A stretch of DNA of 64,000 nt from Roseicella frigidaeris. GTDB taxonomy: Bacteria; Pseudomonadota; Alphaproteobacteria; Acetobacterales; Acetobacteraceae. The position numbers were made by a program, and so were the translations under genes. Below are positions 57,701 to 64,000 of the stretch, piece by piece. The notes below the pieces were generated by a model. That model was not told the origin of the DNA. It saw only the letters and a program-made list of their open reading frames with translations, and ran no database searches. Position 1 is the stretch's first letter, and each line of letters starts with the position of its first letter. The DNA lies in assembly GCF_003258945.1 (NCBI RefSeq), contig NZ_QLIX01000015.1, positions 1-64,000 on the forward strand. The letters run 5' to 3'.

Positions 57701-58343
57701 GCGTGATCCGGAGCGTGGTGCCGTCCGGCGCGACCATGCGGGAATAGTCGAGCAGGTTGGAGCCGGCGCCGCCCGCCAGGGTGTCGTTGCCGAGGCTGCC
57801 GGTGACGGTGTCGTTGCCGGCGCCGCCGGTGATGCGGTCGGCATGGGTCGAGCCGCGGATGCGGTGCAGGTCGATCAGCGTGTCGATGCCGCCATCGCCG
57901 TCCACCGCCTGGCCGATCTGGTGCCCATCGGCATCCGTCCGCATCTGCAGCGAGGCGATGACCGAGCCGGCGGCGCCGGTGTAATCCGCCTCCACCCAGG
58001 AGCGCCCGGCGGCCTTGATGGTGTCGTTCCCGGCGCCGCCGGCGATGTCCGTCACCGCGGCGGTGGTGCTCGCCCGCCCATAGGCGGCGGTGAAGTCGAA
58101 GAGGTCGCGCCCGGCGCCGCCGGTGATGGCGGCGATGCCGGCGACCCTATCCGTGCCGACCGGCGTGCCCTGGCTGGATTTCACGACCGCCGCGCTGCCG
58201 GGGGCGCTGAAGGTGACAGCCAGGTCATAGCCGGGGGCGAGCCCGGCATAGGTGAGCGTGTCGGTGCCGCCGCCACCCTCGATCGAATCCGAGCCAAGGT
58301 CGCCCGTCAGGGTATCGTTCGCCGAGGTGCCGATCTTCCGCAT
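54786..58343 (-). CDS. Large RTX-type calcium-binding protein with C-terminal FG-GAP/VCBS repeats
   Basis: A 1,185-residue acidic protein. The first two thirds consist of haemolysin-type units such as GGAGNDTVTGSLGNDTLAGGAG and GGTDTLSYSGLLGR, spaced about 100 residues apart and separated by beta-rich stretches; these bind calcium in a parallel beta-roll. About residues 840-1170 hold FG-GAP/VCBS repeats (DFNGDGKADLLWHQ, DFDGDGRADILWQN, DFDGDGRSDILLQS, DYDGNGRAEVLWRQ). There is no N-terminal signal peptide, so type I secretion is likely; the C-terminus is DNAWMVV. No type I exporter genes are adjacent. Function could be adhesin, matrix or surface-layer; it is not determinable here. Confidence 0.85.
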   Translation of the reverse strand: MRKIGTSANDTLTGDLGSDSIEGGGGTDTLTYAGLAPGYDLAVTFSAPGSAAVVKSSQGTPVGTDRVAGIAAITGGAGRDLFDFTAAYGRASTTAAVTDIAGGAGNDTIKAAGRSWVEADYTGAAGSVIASLQMRTDADGHQIGQAVDGDGGIDTLIDLHRIRGSTHADRITGGAGNDTVTGSLGNDTLAGGAGSNLLDYSRMVAPDGTTLRITLNSDGSGTAEKSGGGTDGFTAFQTINAGGGADRIEAAKAAASMQVLRGMAGADTIDGADSLLNLVDYALDIAGVSIDLGAGTARDGWGDVDALQKVLRIRGSDFADTIKGSGKSETFDASLGSDSYAGGGGSDTLSYSGLLGRSVTIVLTAAGTGTAVKSSGGGTDSFSGIGVVQGSSGGDMIRAAAGATGVTLLRGLGGTDTIDGASNALNVVDYSQSAAGVAVNLANGIAADGEGASDRLSHVVAVQGSRLADTIVGGSAATVFYGTTGNDRYTGGSAADTLSYAWTDGIRITTRFDAAGTGTVSKAGGAFGTDSVTGIDTLVGGRAADDLGGHVAALGTTLFLDGGSGNDTLRGYGLDENVADYAARTGPLTAVLGAGGTASLAGGEVDRLVGIVAIRGTAQADRITGSAADERVIGSGGNDTIAGGGGHDTLDYGQAGLAAGIAATWTGADSGSVAKLGTDKADSFGGIDHIVGTGFADSIAGHAAITHAVYVFGGAGSDSIAGGGSALLVADYQGGAAIQADLGAGTVVEAYATPSTDRLTGIVALRGSAQADAIAGTAAAETLWGGAGDDTLAGGGGADSLDGGAGNDRILPGAGNATIAGGAGHDTLVLDIRAAEASLARTADGGWTVTGPQGTVLLHDVEAVQFSDGLAQLRSVAQDFDGDGKSEILFEANDLPGSAGYYALSQWQVNGAAFAAGATFTFVDPAWSVARTGDFNGDGKADLLWHQADGTAAIWLMSGTAYVDGATVYAPAAGTAYDIAGVDDFNGDGRSDILFSRQVSWGGHDYVTLSLWEMDGLGGIGGGVVGTVDASWSVAGSGDFDGDGRADILWQNANSAVSVWRMDGTQYLGGDTIATPGAGWSVVGTGDFDGDGRSDILLQSSAGKVQAWRMDGTTILSKTVLDSQSAGWTVAAIGDYDGNGRAEVLWRQDPVAGQGHSELRLWTTNGQVVTSDDLISYVDNAWMVV

Positions 58344-58711
58344 GCCACCCGTTCCGTTCCCAACTCGGTACGGATTAACCAGATGCGAGAATTTGATCCA
58401 GAAATTAATTAAATCCCCTGTTGCCTTCGCCGCTCCGCACGATCGTTTGCAAGCAACAATAATGACGAAACCGCGAAGTTCGAAGTCTCCCCCAATCCCG
58501 GGGCCGGAGCACCCGATAGCGCCGGCCATCCCGCCCCGCCCATCGGCGCGGCCTGCATTCCCTTGATCGCAAACGATGCTGCACAGCATGGGCGGCCGGG
58601 ATGCGACGGCCTGCCGGCCTCGGCGGCTGACCATCGGCGGTCGGCCGCACCGACGGACCGGCAATTTACATTCAATTTAATATTACCGTTTCGTCATATT
58701 TCCCGGGGCGG
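58344..58711. other. AT-rich intergenic region upstream of the RTX gene
   Basis: 368 bases with no recognisable gene. It has two AT-rich pockets, near 58380-58465 (TTAATTAAAT and CAACAATAATGACG) and near 58665-58700 (TTCAATTTAATATTACCG). The RTX promoter is presumably here, but no convincing -35/-10 pair was found. The second pocket lies beside the folC stop. Confidence 0.5.
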
Positions 58712-60070
58712 TCAGGGTGACGGATCGGCAGGGTCATCCGCCTTCAGCACCTCGCCGGCGAGGTAGAGGCTGCCGCAGATCAGCACCCGCGCCGGGTCGG
58801 GGGCGCGCGGCAGCGCGGCCAGCGCCTCGCCGACCGTCGGGCCCGGACGGGCGCGGCCGCCGCTCGCCGCGACGATCCGCTCCACCGGCACCGCCTGGTG
58901 CTGTCCTGGCTCCGCCACCGCCCAGAGCGTCGTCGCATGCGGCAGCAGCGGGCGCAGGAACTCCTCCACCGCCTTGCTGCCCTTCATCCCGACCAGCAGG
59001 TGCAGCGGCCGGTCGTCCCAGCGGGCGAGCTGCCCGGCCAGGGCCAGGCCGCCGCCGGCATTGTGGCCGCCATCCAGCCAGAGCTCCCAGCCCGCGGGCA
59101 GGGCCCCGGCCAGCCGGCCGCGCAGGCGCTGCAGCCGGGCCGGCCATTCCGCCGCGGCGATGCCCTCGGCGATGGCGGCATCGCTCAGCCAGTCTGGTGC
59201 CCAGGCGCGCAGGGCGGCGATGGCGATGCCGGCATTCTCCGCCTGGTGCGCGCCGAGCAGGGCGGGCGGCGGCAGGTCGAGCGCGCCCGCGGCATCCTCG
59301 TAGCGCAGCCCGCCCGCCCGCTCGGCGATGCGCCAGTCGCGGCCGCGCGCCAGCAGCCGCGCGCCGAGCTGTGCCGCCTCGGCCTCCAGCACCGCCTGCA
59401 CCGCCGGGTCCTGCGCCCCGGTCGCGCAGGCCACGCCCGGCTTCATGATGCCCGCCTTCTCGGCCGCGATCCCGGTCAGCCGGTCGCCGAGGAACTCCAT
59501 ATGGTCCATGGAGATACTGGTGATGGCGGTGGCGGCGGGGCGGTCGATCACGTTGGTTGCGTCGAACCGGCCGCCGAGCCCGACCTCCAGCACCAGGAGG
59601 TCGGCGGGCACGCGGCTGAAGAGCAGCAGCGCGGTCGCCGTGATCACCTCGAAGACGGTGATCGGCGCGCCGGCGTTGCGCGTCTCCACCTCCTCCAGCG
59701 CGGCGGCGAGCGCCGCCTCCTCCACCAGCCGGCCGGCGAGGCGGATGCGCTCGTGGAAGCGCACCAGATGCGGCGAGGTGTAGACATGCACCCGCTGCCC
59801 CGCCGCCTCGGCGATGGCGCGCAGGAAGGCGCAGGTCGATCCCTTGCCGTTGGTCCCCGCCACATGGATCACCGGCGGCAGGGCGCGCTCGGGGTGGCCG
59901 AGGGCGGCGAGCAGGCGCTGGAGGCGCCCGAGGCTGAGATCGATCAGCTTCGGATGCAGCCCGTGCAGCCGGTCGAGCACCGCCTCCGACCGGCCGGAGG
60001 GCGCGGCCATGGCGCCGATCGGGGCGCCGATCGGGACACCGGGCGGGACGCCAATCGGGACACCGGTCAC
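58712..60070 (-). CDS. folC: Bifunctional folylpolyglutamate/dihydrofolate synthase
   Basis: Adds glutamate to dihydropteroate and folates. It has 452 residues from GTG 60070, which overlaps the accD stop (GTGA). [17 protein letters not shown] is the ATP P-loop, [14 protein letters not shown] follows, then [24 protein letters not shown] and LDGGHNAGG. The first 20 residues ([17 protein letters not shown]) come from a short tandem DNA repeat and are not conserved-looking; an ATG at 60010 would remove them. The order accD-folC is standard in Proteobacteria. Confidence 0.94.
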   Translation of the reverse strand: MTGVPIGVPPGVPIGAPIGAMAAPSGRSEAVLDRLHGLHPKLIDLSLGRLQRLLAALGHPERALPPVIHVAGTNGKGSTCAFLRAIAEAAGQRVHVYTSPHLVRFHERIRLAGRLVEEAALAAALEEVETRNAGAPITVFEVITATALLLFSRVPADLLVLEVGLGGRFDATNVIDRPAATAITSISMDHMEFLGDRLTGIAAEKAGIMKPGVACATGAQDPAVQAVLEAEAAQLGARLLARGRDWRIAERAGGLRYEDAAGALDLPPPALLGAHQAENAGIAIAALRAWAPDWLSDAAIAEGIAAAEWPARLQRLRGRLAGALPAGWELWLDGGHNAGGGLALAGQLARWDDRPLHLLVGMKGSKAVEEFLRPLLPHATTLWAVAEPGQHQAVPVERIVAASGGRARPGPTVGEALAALPRAPDPARVLICGSLYLAGEVLKADDPADPSP

Positions 60071-60999
60071 GGCGCCGGCCCGGCCCCCTCGGGCTCGGCC
60101 GGGGCGGGCAGCGGCAGCGGCGAGGCGGCGGCATCCTCGCCGCTCAGCCGTTCCGGCAGCCGCAGCAGGCCGATCAGCCGGGCCAGGGTCGGGCGCATCT
60201 CGGCGCGCCGCACCACCATGTCGAGGATGCCGTGCTCCAGCAGGTACTCGGCGCGCTGGAAGCCCTCCGGCAGCTTCTCGCGCACCGTCTGCTCGATGAC
60301 GCGGGCGCCGGCGAAGCCGATCAGCGCCCCCGGCTCGGCGATCTGGATGTCGCCCAGCATGGCGAAGCTCGCGGTCACCCCGCCGGTGGTGGGGTCGGCC
60401 AGCACCACGATGAAGGGCAGCCCGGCCTCCTTCACCATGCGGGTGGCGATGACGGTGCGCGGCATCTGCATCAGGCTGATCGCGCCCTCCTGCATGCGGG
60501 CGCCGCCCGAGGCGGTGAAGACGATCAGCGGGCTGTCCTGCAGCACGGCGAGGCGGGCGGCGGTGACGATCGCCTCGCCGATGCCGGCGCCCATGGAACC
60601 GCCCATGAAGCTGAACTCGAAGGCGGCGGCGACGACGCGGTTGCCCTCGATGGCGCCATGCGCCACCACCACCGCATCCTCCTGGCCCGCCTTGGCCTGG
60701 GCCTCGCGCAGCCGGTCGCCGTAGCGGCGCTGGTCGCGGAAGCGCAGCGGGTCGGCCGGCGCCTTCGGCAGCTCGATCCGCTGCCAGCCCTCATCCAGCG
60801 TGTAGTCCAGCCGCTGCCGGGCGCCGATGCGCAGGTGATGCGCGCAATGCGGGCAGACATGCAGGTTCCGCTCGAGGTCGCGGTGGAAGATCATCTGCTC
60901 GCAGGCGGGGCATTTGTGCCAGAGATTCTCCGGCACCTCGCGCGGCGCGCCGAACAGCGTCTTGATCTTCGGCAGCGCCCATTCGCTGATCCAGTTCAT
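60067..60999 (-). CDS. accD: Acetyl-CoA carboxylase carboxyltransferase subunit beta
   Basis: Half of the carboxyltransferase making malonyl-CoA for fatty-acid synthesis. It has 310 residues. The zinc ribbon uses Cys 30, 33, 49 and 52 (CPAC, CPHC). [12 protein letters not shown] and [17 protein letters not shown] lead to [12 protein letters not shown], the family signature, then [20 protein letters not shown]. The last 40 residues are Pro/Ala-rich. Separated from trpA by repeat copy D. Confidence 0.97.
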   Translation of the reverse strand: MNWISEWALPKIKTLFGAPREVPENLWHKCPACEQMIFHRDLERNLHVCPHCAHHLRIGARQRLDYTLDEGWQRIELPKAPADPLRFRDQRRYGDRLREAQAKAGQEDAVVVAHGAIEGNRVVAAAFEFSFMGGSMGAGIGEAIVTAARLAVLQDSPLIVFTASGGARMQEGAISLMQMPRTVIATRMVKEAGLPFIVVLADPTTGGVTASFAMLGDIQIAEPGALIGFAGARVIEQTVREKLPEGFQRAEYLLEHGILDMVVRRAEMRPTLARLIGLLRLPERLSGEDAAASPLPLPAPAEPEGAGPAP

Positions 61000-61010
61000 C
61001 GGGCCCTCAC

Positions 61011-61150
61011 ACCAACGGCCGTTGATGGGTCGCCATCAACAAGCCCCTCAGACGCCGGGCGCAAACCTCCGGTTTGCCTGGCTTCGCCGCGTCGCGCTGA
61101 CGGGCGCGCCCGGCGGCGCGACCGGCGGCGCCCATCCGGGCGCTCGGCAT
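61011..61150 (+). repeat. Dispersed palindromic mosaic repeat, copy D
   Basis: Begins ACCAACGGCCGTTGATGG, followed by CGCCGGGCGCAAACCTCCGG, CTTCGCCGCGTCGCGC and GCGCCCATCCGGGCGC, and stops after CTCGG, lacking the final hairpin of the other copies. It lies between trpA and accD, which share a strand. Confidence 0.75.
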
Positions 61151-61175
61151 GAATGGAATATCCATGCCCTTGGTA

Positions 61176-61993
61176 TCAGCCCTCGCCGCGGATCGCCTCG
61201 GCCAGGCCGCGCACCTGGTCGAGCACCTGGCGCACCGTCTCCGGCCGCGCCCGCCCCTCCTCGTCGAGCGAGGCGGCCAGCGTATCGACCAGCGCCGTGC
61301 CGACCACGGCGCCATCGGCCAGCCGCGCCGCCTCGGCCGCCTGCTGCGGCGTGCGGATGCCGAAGCCGATGCAGACGGGCAGGTCCGTGTGCCGGCGGAT
61401 GCGGGGGATCGCCTCGGCCAGGCTGGCGCTGCTGGCGCTCCGCGTCCCGGTGATGCCGGCGATCGAGACGTAGTAGACGAAGCCCGAGGTGGCGGCGAGG
61501 ACGCGCGGCAGCCGCGCCTCGTCGGTGGTCGGCGCCACCAGGCGGATCAGGTCGAGGCCCTGCGCCCGCGCCTGCGGCTCCACCTCGTCCGCCTCCTCCG
61601 GCGGGACGTCGACGATGATGAGGCCATCGACGCCCGAGGCGGCGGCATCGGTGCAGAAGCGCTCGATCCCATAGGCGAGGATGGGGTTGTAGTAGCCCAT
61701 CAGCACCACCGGCGTCGCCGCGTTGCCGCGGCGGAAGTCGCGCACCATGGCGAGCACGCGCGAGAGCGTGCCGCCCGCCTTCAGCGCCCGGAGCGCCGCC
61801 CGCTGGATGGAGGGGCCGTCCGCCATGGGGTCGGTGAAGGGCACGCCGATCTCGATGACATCGGCGCCGGCGCCGGGCAGGCCGCGCAGGATGGCGAGGG
61901 AGGTGGCCGGGTCGGGGTCGTAGGCCTGGAGATAGGTGACGAGGGCGCCGCGGCCCTCGCGCTTCAGGGCGGCGAAGCGGTCGGCGATGCGGC

Positions 61994-61997
<4 letters not shown>
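61176..61997 (-). CDS. trpA: Tryptophan synthase alpha subunit
   Basis: Cleaves indole-3-glycerol phosphate to indole. It has 273 residues from GTG, overlapping the trpB stop (GTGA). [19 protein letters not shown] holds the catalytic Glu. [12 protein letters not shown] holds the Asp region; many relatives have [27 protein letters not shown] and [12 protein letters not shown] are all typical. Confidence 0.97.
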
Positions 61998-63232
<1,235 letters not shown>

Positions 63233-63266
63233 TTGCGTTCCCCGGGGATCCCGCATCCCTCGCGCC

Positions 63267-64000
63267 TCATAGCGCCGCCGCCCCCCTGACGGAACCCGGG
63301 GCCGCGGCCCCCGCCCCGCCCCGCGCCGCGGCATCCTCTCCGCGCCGCGCCGCGGCGTCCTCTCCGCGCCGCGCCGCGGCGTCCTCTCCGCGCCGCGCCG
63401 CGGCGACGAAGGCGGCGATCAGCGCCGGGTCCTTCACCCCCCGCGCCCGCTCGACGCCGGAGGAGACATCCACCCCCGGGGCGCCGGACTGGCGGAGCGC
63501 CTCCGCCACCGTCGCCGGCGTCAGCCCGCCGGCCAGCAGCCAGGGGCGCGGGATGGGCTGGCCGGCCACGATCCGCCAGTCGAAGGCGGCGGCGTTGCCG
63601 CCCGGCAGGCTGGCCCCGGGCGGCGGCTTGGCATCGAGCAGGAAGCGGTCCACCGCCGGGGCGTAGTCGGCGAGCCGCGCCAGGTCGGCCGGCCTGGCGA
63701 TGCCGAGCGCCTTCATCACCGGCCGGCCGAAGCGGGCGCGGATGGCGGCGGCGCGGGCCGGCGTCTCCTCGCCATGCAGCTGGATCAGGTCGAGCGGCAG
63801 GGCGGCCAGCGCCGCCGCGAGCAGCGCATCCTCCGGATCGACGAAGAGGCCGACGCGGAGCGGCCCGCCGGTGGCGCGGCGGGAGAGCGATGCGGCCTGT
63901 TCGGGCGTCACCGCCCGGGGCGAGGGCGGGTAGAAGACGAAGCCGAGGAGATCGGCGCCGGCGGCGAGGGCGGCATCGAACCCCGCCGCGTCCTTCACCC
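63267..64000 (-). CDS. trpF: Phosphoribosylanthranilate isomerase (5' end beyond the window)
   Basis: Third step of the tryptophan branch. About 244 residues are visible; the first residues, including the KICG-type start, lie past 64000. [92 protein letters not shown] are family blocks. The C-terminus carries three units of RRGEDAAA, from a 24-bp DNA repeat (63328-63400), then a Gly/Ala tail absent from typical enzymes. It heads trpF-trpB-trpA-accD-folC in the visible part. Confidence 0.95.
   Translation of the reverse strand, partial: VKDAAGFDAALAAGADLLGFVFYPPSPRAVTPEQAASLSRRATGGPLRVGLFVDPEDALLAAALAALPLDLIQLHGEETPARAAAIRARFGRPVMKALGIARPADLARLADYAPAVDRFLLDAKPPPGASLPGGNAAAFDWRIVAGQPIPRPWLLAGGLTPATVAEALRQSGAPGVDVSSGVERARGVKDPALIAAFVAAARRGEDAAARRGEDAAARRGEDAAARGGAGAAAPGSVRGAAAL

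Overview
The window is GC-rich chromosomal DNA from an alphaproteobacterium. The best fit is the family Acetobacteraceae (Roseomonas-like). This rests on gene order and composition, not a database search. Diagnostic blocks are rimP-nusA-ylxR-infB-rbfA-truB-rpsO-pnp, grpE-dnaK-dnaJ, ftsE-ftsX-ydcF-plsC preceded by a divergent MJ0042 zinc-ribbon gene, argD-argF-hslO, and trpF-trpB-trpA-accD-folC. Most of it is core housekeeping DNA. No rRNA, tRNA, CRISPR array or intact transposase gene was found.

Layout. 0-5 kb: a TonB-dependent siderophore receptor, a beta-hydroxyacid dehydrogenase and a nitronate monooxygenase-like flavoenzyme. 5-16 kb (minus strand): the translation/transcription/RNA-decay cluster from rimP to pnp, with a good promoter and an intrinsic terminator in the rimP leader and another terminator between infB and rbfA. 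16-19.6 kb: a Tat-exported amidohydrolase, then a 1,600-bp AT-richer element (17932-19531) bounded by 21-bp inverted repeats and a perfect 8-bp direct repeat. It carries four small genes of unknown function and no transposase, and is the most unusual object in the window. 19.6-27.7 kb: trmB, metK, dapB, a PRC-barrel protein, dnaJ, dnaK and grpE. 27.7-34 kb: a signalling block with a LuxR-type regulator, a degenerate trypsin-like/PDZ protein, an HWE-type sensor kinase and a PhoR-like kinase.

34-45 kb: an LpoA-like lipoprotein divergent from rsmI, a TPR protein, recX, a GlcG-like protein, a second PRC-barrel protein, argD-argF-hslO and exported or lipoprotein genes. 45-51 kb: a DUF305 protein, an intracellular PHB depolymerase with a possible phasin, an AlgH-like protein, a peroxiredoxin, a DUF2125 protein and a ChaC-type cyclotransferase. 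50.75-51.02 kb: an AT-rich patch with three DnaA-box-like 9-mers, possibly an origin or DnaA-titration site. 51-54 kb: plsC, ydcF, ftsX, ftsE. 54.8-58.3 kb: a 1,185-residue RTX/FG-GAP protein. 58.7 kb to the end: folC, accD, trpA, trpB and an incomplete trpF.

Intergenic space holds several dispersed repeat families: a ~140-bp palindromic mosaic (four copies), a 31-bp hairpin next to the stop codons of rpsO and dnaJ, a 54-bp hairpin unit in three tandem copies between trmB and metK, and a composite repeat near the ends of several minus-strand genes. They were found by eye, so copies may have been missed.
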